18,660 bases of DNA from Holophagaceae bacterium (GTDB lineage: Bacteria; Acidobacteriota; Holophagae; Holophagales; Holophagaceae): NCBI GenBank assembly GCA_025353305.1, contig JANXQX010000116.1:1-18660 (forward strand), in the 5' to 3' direction. Numbering within the stretch: the stretch's first letter is position 1; each line of letters starts with the position of its first letter. The position numbers and the translations under genes were made by a program. Under the pieces are notes generated by a model. That model saw only the letters and a program-made list of their open reading frames with translations, had not been told where the DNA came from and searched no databases. Shown here piece after piece: positions 1 through 8,050 of the stretch.

Positions 1-141
1 GAAAGCCCGAGCGGCAATTATGCCCTGGATCAAAGTGCCATGAATGCGGTGCGCCGCACCGGCCACATCCCCCCGCTGCCGGATGATTTCCAGGGCAACG
101 AACTGGGTGTGCATTTCTGGTTCACGTATCTGGGAAATTGA
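1..141 (+). CDS. TonB family protein, C-terminal end (partial)
   Basis: The reading frame is open from base 1 and closes with TGA at 139-141. The 46 visible residues end in a typical TonB/TolA C-terminal domain: an 'SAMNAVRRTGHIPPLP' segment, then 'DDFQGNELGVHF' and a last beta strand ending 'FTYLGN'. In this family the periplasmic C-terminal domain passes energy from the inner-membrane ExbB/ExbD motor to outer-membrane receptors, or acts as the TolA equivalent in the Tol-Pal system. Only the final domain is visible, so TonB and TolA cannot be separated. The gene converges on the SDR gene, with a hairpin and repeat region between the two stop codons. Confidence 0.8.
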   Translation, partial: ESPSGNYALDQSAMNAVRRTGHIPPLPDDFQGNELGVHFWFTYLGN

Positions 142-146
142 TTTGG

Positions 147-238
147 GCCGTAGGTGGTAGACGGTGGGCTGTAGGCCACTTTTCCCACAGCCCACAGCCC
201 ACGGCCTATCGCCCACGGCCTATCGCCCACGGCCTATA
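147..238. repeat. Intergenic hairpin and short tandem repeats between convergent genes
   Basis: A 14-bp unit (CCCACGGCCTATCG) occurs three times head to tail at 198-211, 212-225 and 226-238, the last copy being imperfect. It follows two copies of a shorter CCCACAG unit at 184-197. The left side carries the complement: GTGGGCTGT at 164-172 pairs with ACAGCCCAC at 187-195 or, one register over, at 194-202. Any of these would fold into a stem across a loop that includes TTTT (180-183). The third repeat unit contains the TAG stop of the SDR gene (234-236). It probably ends transcription from both sides and may be a member of a dispersed intergenic repeat family, but only this copy is visible. Confidence 0.6.
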
Positions 239-1076
239 GATCGTAGCTCCGCCTTAGAAACCACTCCCAAACCGCAGCCGGCACCAACGCCTTGACCCAC
301 CGTGCCAGCCGGGCTTCAGGACGGATCAGGATCCGGCGGGGCGGATGTTTCCTAGTGAGCGCTTTCAGGATGCAGTGGGCGGCGTGTTCTGGGCTTCCCG
401 CAAAACGAGCTGCCTGGTTCTCCCGGTTTTTCAGGAATTTCGCAAGAATCCGTTCGTAGCGCGTGCCCTTGACCCGCTCCGGCAGATCGCCCCAGGCCCG
501 GGGAATGGTGTCGCGGAATGAGGTGGCCACCGCGCCGGGCTCCACCAGAACGACTGGAATCTCTCTCCCGATCTCCAGGCGCAGGGTCTCCGCCAGGGCC
601 ACCACCGCATGCTTTGAGGCATTGTAAGGTCCAGCCATGGGAATGCTCAGGCGGCCCAGCACCGAGGCCACATGGACGATGCGGCCTTCACCTTTCAATG
701 CGTTCCGCCGGATGAGCGGAAGAAAAGCATTCGTGACCGACTGGAGCCCGACCACATTGGTTTCGAATTGCGCCCGCAGTTCACCAGGCCGCATGAATTC
801 CAACGGTCCCATCTGGCCGTAGCCCGCATTGTTGATAAGTGCCACCAGCCGCAGATCCGAAGAAGAATCGACGGCGCTGGTGATGCTTTCCTGGGAGGTC
901 ACATCCAGGCTCAATCGGCGCAAATCATCGCCAACCGGAAGATCCGCCAGATCTGCCGTTTGCCTGGCCGTGGCTACCACGCCCCAGCCAGCCTCCCGGC
1001 AAATGCCCACCAGGGCCTTACCAATGCCCGAGGAGCAACCGGTGATGAGAACCCAAGGGCGGAGTGCTTCAGGCAC
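234..1076 (-). CDS. Short-chain dehydrogenase/reductase (SDR)
   Basis: A 280-residue classical SDR that would use NAD(P)(H) to oxidise or reduce an alcohol or ketone; the substrate is unknown. The glycine-rich nucleotide motif TGCSSGIG lies at residues 12-19, NNAG at 82-85, the structural Asn at 107 (TNVVG), the catalytic Ser at 138, and the YNASK active site with Tyr151 and Lys155. PGAVAT at 180-185 follows as usual. The C-terminal extension after about residue 200 is rich in Arg, Pro and Trp and may bind a lipid substrate or the membrane. The start is GTG, and the first 8 bases overlap the end of the upstream small secreted-protein gene (GTGCCTGA). Translation is therefore probably coupled to that gene. 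An 'AAGAAAG' purine stretch just upstream serves as ribosome binding site. Confidence 0.9.
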   Translation of the reverse strand: MPEALRPWVLITGCSSGIGKALVGICREAGWGVVATARQTADLADLPVGDDLRRLSLDVTSQESITSAVDSSSDLRLVALINNAGYGQMGPLEFMRPGELRAQFETNVVGLQSVTNAFLPLIRRNALKGEGRIVHVASVLGRLSIPMAGPYNASKHAVVALAETLRLEIGREIPVVLVEPGAVATSFRDTIPRAWGDLPERVKGTRYERILAKFLKNRENQAARFAGSPEHAAHCILKALTRKHPPRRILIRPEARLARWVKALVPAAVWEWFLRRSYDL

Positions 1077-1380
1077 CTTTCTTTTTCGGTGCTGATGATT
1101 TTGGTTCGGGTTTCGCTGGCGCGGCCTTGGACTCCACCGAGGTGGCCGTCATGGCGTAGAACACCGTGACCTTGTCGCCTTTCTTAAGGCCATCGGCGCC
1201 CTTGGTACCCTTAGGCAGGTTGATCTGAAAGGCTTCGCTGCCTTTCGTTACGGTAATAGTGTCGGCGCTGATATCGGTGATGGGGCCGGTCACCTGGTAG
1301 CTCTTGGCGCCCGCGGCGTAGCCAAGGATGGCGCAGGCCAGCAGGCCAGCGGTAATCAGGAAAGAAGATCGAACTCGCAT
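1069..1380 (-). CDS. Small secreted protein, possible OB-fold/DUF5666-like
   Basis: The chosen ATG at 1380 has a GGAGG about 5 bases upstream and gives 103 residues. A longer frame up to 1443 would put a poor charged stretch before the signal peptide. Residues 1-25 (MRVRSSFLITAGLLACAILG...) form a signal peptide. Residues 27-83 are a compact beta-rich domain: 'VTGPITDISADTITV', a short strand 'EAFQINLP', then 'LKKGDKVTVFYAM'. This resembles small periplasmic OB/KOW-like domains such as DUF5666. The tail (84-103) is a Lys/Pro/Ala-rich linker. No enzyme motif is visible and the function is unknown. Its end overlaps the SDR start by 8 bp. Confidence 0.7.
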   Translation of the reverse strand: MRVRSSFLITAGLLACAILGYAAGAKSYQVTGPITDISADTITVTKGSEAFQINLPKGTKGADGLKKGDKVTVFYAMTATSVESKAAPAKPEPKSSAPKKKGA

Positions 1381-1460
1381 GAACGCCTCCATGGTGGTTG
1401 GGGATTGAAATGACAGTTTAGAATGCTTGGAACATCCTAGCAATTCCCTTACCCCGTGGC

Positions 1461-2294
1461 TCAGCGCAAGCTGTTCTCGAAATCATTGAAGAGAATCTCG
1501 AAGGTGTCGGGGTCATCCCACATGATCCAGTGCCAAGCGTCCACAAAATAGGACACGTTGAGCTTGGAGATTCCGCCCAGGCCTAACTGGTTGAGGAGCT
1601 CTTTCTCTTTCGTGGGATCGGGAATCAAGATGGTTGAAGCGAAGAGGGTCACGGGCACCTTGGCGGCTAGGGTTCGCGTCCCAAGGGAATCACTTCCAAG
1701 AGCCCGAACGTAGGCTTTGAGTACGGGCACCTGAACCTTCATGGCGTCTTTGATGAGCTTTGCCTTTTGGGCTTCACCCTTGCAAAGTCCCCCGAAAAAA
1801 TTCCCGAGCGCTAGGCTGGCGTTGGTGTCGAGATCCTTCTCAAGCTTGTCCGTGAAGGCCTTGGGAATTGGAGCCAGACTGCTGTCCACGAGAATGATCC
1901 CGCGGGTTATCTGTGGGTCCGCCAGGGCCACCCGGACTGCAATAGCCCCCCCGATGCTGTGGCCGACCAGGACCACCGGCTCGATTTTCAGCTTGTGGAT
2001 GAGTTTGACGATTTCACTGCCGATGGAATCCAGGTCCGCCGCACCTTCTTTCAGGGGCACTGTGATGCTGCTGCTGTCCCCATGCCCCGGCAGATCCACG
2101 GACACCACCGTGTGCTCCTTCTTCATGCGTTTGGAAAGCTCAGCCCAGGCATCCCGGTTGCCTCCGAAGCCGTGGATGAGCACTACACCCGGGCCTCTGC
2201 CCTCTTTCTTGTAGGCCAAGTCTGAGGCGGCGGCCAAGGGCGATGCGAAAATCGGGAGGATGGATATCAGGGCTACCGCGAGTAAAGGTGTCAT
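1461..2294 (-). CDS. Secreted alpha/beta hydrolase
   Basis: A 277-residue protein with a signal peptide (residues 1-23, ending ASPLAAA) and an alpha/beta-hydrolase fold. The oxyanion HGFGG is at 41-45, DLPGHG at 67-72, and the nucleophile elbow GHSIGG at 111-116 with Ser113. The likely catalytic His is His255 in 'VDAWHWIMWDDP'. The acid could be Asp226 after strand 7 or Asp137 after strand 6. Such enzymes hydrolyse esters or amides; the substrate cannot be told from sequence. It begins 18 bp after the outer-membrane barrel gene, so the two are probably cotranscribed. The bases before the ATG are pyrimidine-rich (TTCTTCCC) with no clear Shine-Dalgarno, so coupling to the upstream gene is likely. 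Confidence 0.85.
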   Translation of the reverse strand: MTPLLAVALISILPIFASPLAAASDLAYKKEGRGPGVVLIHGFGGNRDAWAELSKRMKKEHTVVSVDLPGHGDSSSITVPLKEGAADLDSIGSEIVKLIHKLKIEPVVLVGHSIGGAIAVRVALADPQITRGIILVDSSLAPIPKAFTDKLEKDLDTNASLALGNFFGGLCKGEAQKAKLIKDAMKVQVPVLKAYVRALGSDSLGTRTLAAKVPVTLFASTILIPDPTKEKELLNQLGLGGISKLNVSYFVDAWHWIMWDDPDTFEILFNDFENSLR

Positions 2295-2312
2295 GGGAAG
2301 AAGGATGAGCCT

Positions 2313-3134
2313 TTAAAAAATTCTGACAAGGTTGAATCCAAGGCTCCATTCGCCGCTGCGGTTCGGTCCGGCCCCCGCATAGTCCCCACCAAGTACCTGG
2401 TTCACGGTGGTGCCGCGCGCGTTGGTGGCCAGGAGCGTGAATCGGTGGCCTTTGGTCCTGAAGACATAACCAACCGCCCAGCCAGCCACCACAGCGCGTG
2501 TTGTTGTTGAATCAACATACACTTGGAGATCTTTTACTTTGGATGGCGTTGGATAATATTCGCCGATCAGGCTGTGCCGTTCGGCCATATCCCATCGGAG
2601 GCCGAATCCGGCGGTGGTGGCACCCTTGCGTTCGGTGCTGGTGGAACTCAAATAAGTTGGAACCACGAGCAGCGTTAAGCCACTCCCGCTCCAGGAAAGA
2701 GGGAGCTGAACCGATGTGCCCACAATGCCTTCTCGGGATTTCGGCGTGAAGGCTTGGTCTTTGATGGTTTCATCGTAGCGCTCGACCCGGATCGCCATGC
2801 GATAGTCAGGCTGCGACACCAGCACTTGATGGAAGGCCAAGGTGAGGGTCTTGTTGTCCGGTGTGCGGTAGATCTGGAAATTGGTTCCTGGCGTGGAAGG
2901 CACGGCGATGTCCATTCCTAGCCCTGAGTAGGAATAGCCATCCAAACCAAAGGCATCCTTGCTGTTGTTCCGCGCCTGATCCTGAAACCGATGGGTGAAC
3001 CGATAACCGAAACCCGATCCCATCAGCCCCTGTGCCGTCGGCAGATTAAGCCAAAGAGGTATCTCGCTTTGCTGGGCATAAGCAACAGCAGAAGTGGCAG
3101 CTAGGGCTAGGCCCAGTATCGGTGAACGTCGCAT
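2313..3134 (-). CDS. Outer-membrane beta-barrel protein, DUF5777-like
   Basis: The start at 3134 has AAGGAG upstream at good spacing and gives 273 residues with a clean signal peptide (MRRSPILGLALAATSAVAYAQ). The rest is alternating beta strands with aromatic girdles. The protein ends in 'LGFNLVRIF', a terminal Phe typical of BamA-inserted barrels. Segments such as 'GYRFTHRF', 'GLDGYSYSGLGMDIAV' and 'LTLAFHQVL' resemble the DUF5777 barrel family, whose members often sit with cytochrome or respiratory genes; this assignment is from memory of the family pattern. The neighbour upstream is ccsA, with a 104-bp gap holding a hairpin, and the secreted hydrolase follows. A pore or sensing role is possible but unproven. 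Confidence 0.75.
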   Translation of the reverse strand: MRRSPILGLALAATSAVAYAQQSEIPLWLNLPTAQGLMGSGFGYRFTHRFQDQARNNSKDAFGLDGYSYSGLGMDIAVPSTPGTNFQIYRTPDNKTLTLAFHQVLVSQPDYRMAIRVERYDETIKDQAFTPKSREGIVGTSVQLPLSWSGSGLTLLVVPTYLSSTSTERKGATTAGFGLRWDMAERHSLIGEYYPTPSKVKDLQVYVDSTTTRAVVAGWAVGYVFRTKGHRFTLLATNARGTTVNQVLGGDYAGAGPNRSGEWSLGFNLVRIF

Positions 3135-3179
3135 GGGGTCTCCTTGGGGTGGTTCAACAGGGTGCCATGGTTGGAAATC

Positions 3180-3219
3180 ATGGGATACCAGGTCCTGAGC
3201 CACGGCTCCCGGATCCCAT
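3180..3219. terminator. Stem-loop between ccsA and the barrel gene
   Basis: ATGGGAT-a-CC (3180-3189) pairs with GGATCCCAT (3211-3219). An inner perfect stem, GAGCC (3197-3201) with GGCTC (3204-3208), closes on a 2-base loop. No T-run follows on the minus strand, so it is not a textbook intrinsic terminator. It could attenuate transcription leaving ccsA or protect a processed 3' end, partly separating cytochrome assembly genes from the secreted-protein genes downstream. Confidence 0.4.
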
Positions 3220-3238
3220 GTGTCCATCGCCTTTTCAC

Positions 3239-4168
3239 TCAGTACATCCGCTTGTTTACTCCGTTAACGGTTTCGCTTTCCCCGGCGGCAGGGGGGTCGG
3301 TGTAGCGATGCATTGATTGGCCTTTGGTGGGCAGCATGCCCATGCCGAAATAGGTGAACAAAACGAAGCTCCAGGCAAAGATGCTCGCCCACACTGCCTT
3401 TCGGCCTTTGAACGCAGGCACGTACTGCATATGAAGCACGGCGCCGTAGATGAGCCAACTGATGAGGCCCCAATTCTCTTTTGGATCCCAGGCCCAGTAG
3501 TCGCTCCACGCGAACTTGGCCCAGGTGCCGCCTGAGATCAGGCCGCCGGCCAGCATCAGGAATCCGAAGCGGGTCCATTGTCGGTTCATTTTTTCGAAGT
3601 TGACATTCGTGGCGCCCATGGCCCGGGCCCAGAAGGAGCCGGGCTCAAAGCTGCAGTCCCCAGGCTTCAACAGAGCCAGAATGGCCATTACGAAGGCCAC
3701 AGTCAGGCTCGAATAACCGGCGAAGTAGATGGTCGCATGGGGCAGGAACCATGCGCTCCGCAAGGCAATCGGCAGTGCGATGATTTCGATATCGGCTTTG
3801 GTCAGCGCATAGGTCAAGGCACCGAACACGATTAGCAAGGAGATGAAGCCCAGCAAGCGGATTTTCTTGATCCACTCGATCACCAGGGCCAGCAGACCAA
3901 AGATCAGGCTGAAGTAGATGAGCGATTCGTAGAAAGTCTTGAAGGGTGGCCTTCCGGCGGTGATTCCCCGATGGACGAGCAGGTAGGCATTCAGTACCCA
4001 TGCGGCAAGAAAGAGAATCCGCGCCGCCTGGTAGATGCGGTCCTTTCCGTCCTTGAGCGCAGGGGTATAATGGCAAAGGCCATAGGCGAGCAGAGCGAGG
4101 AAATAGAGAGCATAGGTGAGCTGGAAGGCCAATTCGGCCTTGATGAAACTGGCGAAGAGCTGTGCCAT
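3239..4168 (-). CDS. ccsA: Cytochrome c biogenesis protein CcsA (ResC), heme handling
   Basis: A 309-residue polytopic membrane protein of the CcsA/CcmC/CcmF heme-handling family. It carries the diagnostic tryptophan-rich motif WAWDPKENWGLISW at residues 225-238, which presents heme on the outer face of the membrane. Candidate axial His residues are His66 (LLVHRG), His144 (LPHATIYFAG) and His246 (AVLHMQ). Around eight hydrophobic helices can be seen. With ResB it forms the System II synthetase that moves heme across the membrane and attaches it to CXXCH motifs of apocytochromes c. Its ATG overlaps the resB TGA by one base (TGATG), showing translational coupling and a shared transcript. Confidence 0.93.
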   Translation of the reverse strand: MAQLFASFIKAELAFQLTYALYFLALLAYGLCHYTPALKDGKDRIYQAARILFLAAWVLNAYLLVHRGITAGRPPFKTFYESLIYFSLIFGLLALVIEWIKKIRLLGFISLLIVFGALTYALTKADIEIIALPIALRSAWFLPHATIYFAGYSSLTVAFVMAILALLKPGDCSFEPGSFWARAMGATNVNFEKMNRQWTRFGFLMLAGGLISGGTWAKFAWSDYWAWDPKENWGLISWLIYGAVLHMQYVPAFKGRKAVWASIFAWSFVLFTYFGMGMLPTKGQSMHRYTDPPAAGESETVNGVNKRMY

Positions 4169-6216
4169 CAGGTCTCCATCCTTGCGGCTGCGGCATCCCG
4201 GCGTTTAAGGATCGGCTTCAGATAGAACATCCAAACCATCCCGACGATGAGGCAGAGAAAGCCGACGTAGACCAACCAGAGGCCTGATTCATGAACGACC
4301 ATGATGCCACTGACGCTCGGGTCATCCGGGTTGTAATTACTCTGGTAGAACCAGTGGCCCTGGAAGACTAGCGGATCGTTGACTCCCACGGTTTTCTTCG
4401 CAAGCTGTCTACCCGTGGCGTCGAGCACCACCAGCTCCGAACGGAAATCTTCGGGCTCTACGTCCTTGGCTTTGTAGACGAGGCCTATTTTTTTTTCGAA
4501 GAATGTCTCTGGCTTGGGCAGGCCGTCCGGGCCAATGGCCTCCAACCATTTTTCTTCGGTTCGCCCGGATCCCGCATCCCAGATTTTTATTTTCAGCACG
4601 GGCCGTTCGAATTTGAGAGCTTCCTTGGGATCGGGATGGGGCACGAAAGCAGGCACATAGTCCGCGTGATCCAGGGTGGCCACCGCAGTGGCCGAAAGGC
4701 CCTTCTCCACAATGAAGGGCTTGTTGAGCAAGAGTGGTTCAGACCGGATCACGCGGGCATTCTCAACAAGGCGGATGAAATGATCCTCGCGGGTGAACAC
4801 GACGAAACGTGACTGCCGTTCTTCACCTTCGCGCACATAGCTCAGCCGCAGTCCCTTGGGCAGATTGGGGCCGTTGAGCTGATCCGAAAGGCCAGGGTTC
4901 CTGGCACTGAGCATCACGCGGCGTCTGGCTCCCCCGGACTCCCTGATGCTCAATTCCAGCCATGGTTCCACTGGCTTCTGACTGCGGGTGTAGGCCTGGG
5001 GATTTCCATCCTTATCCTTCTGCACAGCGAAATCCGGATAGTACTTTTCGACTTTCAGGGTGAGGGCTGGAAAATCCATGGTGGAACCAACCTTGGCATC
5101 ATGCCTGGTGGTCCTGCCCATGTAGGTGAGCACGATCTTTTCTGTTTTCGGGGCCGTGGGGCGCAGTTGATTCAAGAGGTCCGAGGACCAGCGATCCTGG
5201 TATACGATGGCAAAGCGTCCGCCTGGTTCATCGCGGCGCGCGGCATTCTCGCGACGCGCAAAGAGGTCCCCGATGACGGGCTGCGGCGCACCAATTCCCA
5301 GCATCACACGCAGCGCGGGATTCTCCGGAGCGCTCGGATTATTGATGAATCCGCCAACATCCATGGCATTGGGAATGAGTTGTTCCTCCGAGAAGTGAAG
5401 TTGCGATAGCGGCAGCCGGGCTGTAATGCCCTGCTTCACATCGTAGGCCTTCGGGTTTTTCTCAAAGCCACCAATTCCATCCGGTTCAACGAAGGCATAG
5501 AGCTTGAATTCCGGGGCGTACTGCTCGACCGTGAACTGATTGAGTTGGATGCGGAACCCGGGAAGTGGGTAGGGTTCTCCAGGATTCGGCCGCATGTTTT
5601 TCATCTTGTAGAAAGTGTTTGTGGGTTCCCCGGTCTTCAATTCATTGAAAGCCCGAACATGGCTGTACTTGCCCCAAAGTCCGCCCAGAAGGATCACCGA
5701 GGTGGAAACGTGGACCAGTAGAAAACCGATGCGATGGGCGGGGTAAGGCCTTCGTTTCCACGCCACTGCCAACATCGAAAGGGCCATAAGTGAAAGCAGG
5801 GCGTAGAACCACAGGCTGCGGTATAGATCTGTGGTATGTGTCCAGAAGATGGCCTTGCGAATAGGTTGCCCGTAGAACCGTTCATAGAAATCCGGTGATT
5901 CATCCTGCAAAATCACGGTTCCCATGATCACCGCCAGGGCAATCAGGAGCATCTGGCTCACCGCGAATTTGACTGATGTGAGGAGCTGATAGAACTGCTC
6001 ACGACGCGAGATGAAGGCCGCGCCAAAGATGGCGATCACCAGGGCAATGAAGGCCGTCACCTGCTGTTTGGCGCTGAAGCCATTCTTGTTGAGCAGGCTC
6101 TGCGCCGCCATCCATGCCACTGCCCAGAGAACCAGCACGATGATCTGCAGGGTGGAATTCTGGTGGAACGGTTTGGATGTACCGACGTCACTTGAGGTAG
6201 GCCCAGCTTCAGTCAT
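4168..6216 (-). CDS. resB: Cytochrome c biogenesis protein ResB (Ccs1)
   Basis: A 682-residue ResB-type membrane protein, the partner of CcsA in System II cytochrome c maturation. Hydrophobic helices are near residues 24-42, 53-70, 83-103, 132-152 and 161-180. A large periplasmic region of roughly 450 residues follows, then a final helix near 646-668. The 'MLLIALAVIMGTVIL' segment and 'GFLLVHVSTSVILLGG' with His169 match the conserved ResB membrane core. The family usually has three N-terminal helices plus one C-terminal helix, so the first two helices here look like an N-terminal extension. That fits the greater length (B. subtilis ResB is about 540 residues). A run of nine A bases on the coding strand lies at 4488-4496. 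It starts 23 bp after the IspH-UbiA stop and overlaps ccsA. Confidence 0.9.
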   Translation of the reverse strand: MTEAGPTSSDVGTSKPFHQNSTLQIIVLVLWAVAWMAAQSLLNKNGFSAKQQVTAFIALVIAIFGAAFISRREQFYQLLTSVKFAVSQMLLIALAVIMGTVILQDESPDFYERFYGQPIRKAIFWTHTTDLYRSLWFYALLSLMALSMLAVAWKRRPYPAHRIGFLLVHVSTSVILLGGLWGKYSHVRAFNELKTGEPTNTFYKMKNMRPNPGEPYPLPGFRIQLNQFTVEQYAPEFKLYAFVEPDGIGGFEKNPKAYDVKQGITARLPLSQLHFSEEQLIPNAMDVGGFINNPSAPENPALRVMLGIGAPQPVIGDLFARRENAARRDEPGGRFAIVYQDRWSSDLLNQLRPTAPKTEKIVLTYMGRTTRHDAKVGSTMDFPALTLKVEKYYPDFAVQKDKDGNPQAYTRSQKPVEPWLELSIRESGGARRRVMLSARNPGLSDQLNGPNLPKGLRLSYVREGEERQSRFVVFTREDHFIRLVENARVIRSEPLLLNKPFIVEKGLSATAVATLDHADYVPAFVPHPDPKEALKFERPVLKIKIWDAGSGRTEEKWLEAIGPDGLPKPETFFEKKIGLVYKAKDVEPEDFRSELVVLDATGRQLAKKTVGVNDPLVFQGHWFYQSNYNPDDPSVSGIMVVHESGLWLVYVGFLCLIVGMVWMFYLKPILKRRDAAAARMET

Positions 6217-6239
6217 GCGACTCAGCTTTCAAAAACAGC

Positions 6240-7973
6240 TCAGATCAGGGCCAACAGGCCCAGCAAATAGAAGCTCAACTCAACGCGCATTTCAAATCGG
6301 GGTTTTCCCGCTGAGAAACGCTCGTGGTAATACCAGAGGTAGAGCAGCGGATAGGCAGCGCAAACACCAAGAATCACTGCGATGGCCAGGGGATGGACAT
6401 GGCTTTGATTAACAAACGTGAACCAGAGGGATCCCGCCAAACCAATCGTCAGCAAAGCAATGAGCACCAATTTGGCCCGTGGTTTGCCGAGCAGAATGGG
6501 CAGGGTTTCCTTGCCAAGCACCTGATCGTTCTGCATATCGCGGATGTCGTAGATCACGGTGCGGGCATAGACCAGCACCGTCACGAGACCCAGCGCCACC
6601 AATGCTTTCGCATCCCAGGCCCAGAGCCAGAAGGCGCGGCCATTCTGCCAGACCGGAAGCGCGATGGCGACCACGCCCAGCGCCATGGCCACAAGCACAT
6701 CCTTGGAGCCGGGGATGGATCGCAGACTCCAATGTTTTCCCCCCAAGGGGATTTCCACTTTGTACATGAGCCCGAGCAGGCTGGCGCAGAACACCACCAG
6801 TAACGGCTGGACGCCGATGGAGGCCGCGGTGCCAAGGGCCAGCAACAGCGAAACCAGGGCCGTTGCGATGAGGGTCTTGCGGTTGCGTTCGAGGAATCGC
6901 GCGCGCCCCGGCCCCTTGGTGCCAAGACCCATGGGGTCCAGGTACGGCGTGAGCAGATACATGGCGAGCAGGTAGGTTCCAGTGATGATCGGGTAACGCC
7001 AGCTCAAGCCCAGGCCCATCCAAACGTGAACTCCCAGGGTCATGAGCGCCGCGCCAAAGGCCATCATCAGCGGTGTGCCGAATGCCACGAACATGAAACG
7101 CGTGAACCGGCTGGGCGCGTCTCCTAGCTGCTCCAGGGTGTCCACGACTTCATCCACCAGCCAGGTGGGTGTGGAAGCACCGGCGAGCACTCCCACGGTC
7201 TCGTTGCCCTTGAACTGTGTGAGATCCAACTCCGAAGCGGTTTCAATGTATTGCACGGGCTTGCCATAGTGAGCTGCAAGCTCGGCTAGATGCTTGGTGT
7301 TGCTCGAAGCTTTGCCACCCACGACAATGACGCAATCCACTGTCTGGGCAAGGGTTTTGGCCTCGTCCTGCCTCATCCAGGTGTCTTCGCAGATGGTGTT
7401 TTCCAGAATGCAGTCCACGGCCCGCCCGCGGATGTACTCAGTGATCTCGTGGTAGTCCTTCACGGTGTAAGTGGTCTGGGCCACCACGAGCACTTTTTCA
7501 AGTTCCTCGGGGCTCAGCTCCATGGCCTCCCCAAGATTGGCGACGATCTTGGAGCCATTTTCCGCGAAGCTTTTATGAGCGATGCTTTCCGCGTGCCCGT
7601 GGCTGCCGAGAATCACGGTGAAGTAGCCCTTGGGGCTCCACTTCTTGATCTTGTTGTGGACCTTGGCGACCTCGGGGCAGGTCGCATTGACGATCTTGAT
7701 TTCCCCGGCTTTCTGGCGGTCTTTCAGTCCCCGCAGATCCTGGATCGGGATGCCATGGGCGCGGATGACCACGGTGCCGCTGTCCACTTTGTCCGGTGAC
7801 TCGGCTATTACCACGCCACGCTTGCCGATGAGCTCCAAGGCCTGAGGATTGTGGATGATCGGGCCAAGGGTCTGAACGTTCTTCTGGCCGCTGTTAGAGG
7901 CTTCCAGGACTGCGTCCATGGCGCGCTTGACACCCCAACAAAATCCAGCGGTTTTTGCCACGATCACCTTCAT
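6240..7973 (-). CDS. ispH: IspH (HMBPP reductase) fused to a UbiA-like membrane domain
   Basis: The start at 7973 has AGGAAAGG about 7 bases upstream and gives 577 residues. Residues 1-283 are a full IspH/LytB, which reduces HMBPP to IPP and DMAPP in the last step of the MEP isoprenoid pathway using a 4Fe-4S cluster. The three cluster cysteines are Cys12 (FCWGVKRA), Cys99 (NATCPEV) and Cys195 (ENTICEDT). His41, His73, the H-A-E stretch near 127-129, TT at 167-168 and SSN at 223-225 match the active site. Residues 293-577 form about eight to nine membrane helices with the second UbiA motif 'YDIRDMQNDQVLGKETLP' (475-492). The first motif appears altered: 'LTPYLDP' at 341-347 stands where N/D-x-x-x-D is normal. 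UbiA proteins prenylate quinone or heme precursors, and such a partner could use the pathway's products. The single-chain fusion is unusual. It lies upstream of resB with a 23-bp gap. Confidence 0.9.
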   Translation of the reverse strand: MKVIVAKTAGFCWGVKRAMDAVLEASNSGQKNVQTLGPIIHNPQALELIGKRGVVIAESPDKVDSGTVVIRAHGIPIQDLRGLKDRQKAGEIKIVNATCPEVAKVHNKIKKWSPKGYFTVILGSHGHAESIAHKSFAENGSKIVANLGEAMELSPEELEKVLVVAQTTYTVKDYHEITEYIRGRAVDCILENTICEDTWMRQDEAKTLAQTVDCVIVVGGKASSNTKHLAELAAHYGKPVQYIETASELDLTQFKGNETVGVLAGASTPTWLVDEVVDTLEQLGDAPSRFTRFMFVAFGTPLMMAFGAALMTLGVHVWMGLGLSWRYPIITGTYLLAMYLLTPYLDPMGLGTKGPGRARFLERNRKTLIATALVSLLLALGTAASIGVQPLLVVFCASLLGLMYKVEIPLGGKHWSLRSIPGSKDVLVAMALGVVAIALPVWQNGRAFWLWAWDAKALVALGLVTVLVYARTVIYDIRDMQNDQVLGKETLPILLGKPRAKLVLIALLTIGLAGSLWFTFVNQSHVHPLAIAVILGVCAAYPLLYLWYYHERFSAGKPRFEMRVELSFYLLGLLALI

Positions 7974-8050
7974 CAGCTGCCTTTCCTGACCAATCCAGTC
8001 GGACAATCCAGGATAGCTGGAAAAGACCGGTCCCGATCACACGTGTAGCA

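Noticed and set aside
184..238. CRISPR-like short repeats
   Set aside because: The units are directly adjacent with no spacers and are only 7-14 bp long.
3264..3578. Minus-strand out-of-frame frame inside ccsA
   Set aside because: CcsA motifs are in the other frame. This one is Arg/Leu/His-rich with no recognisable domain.
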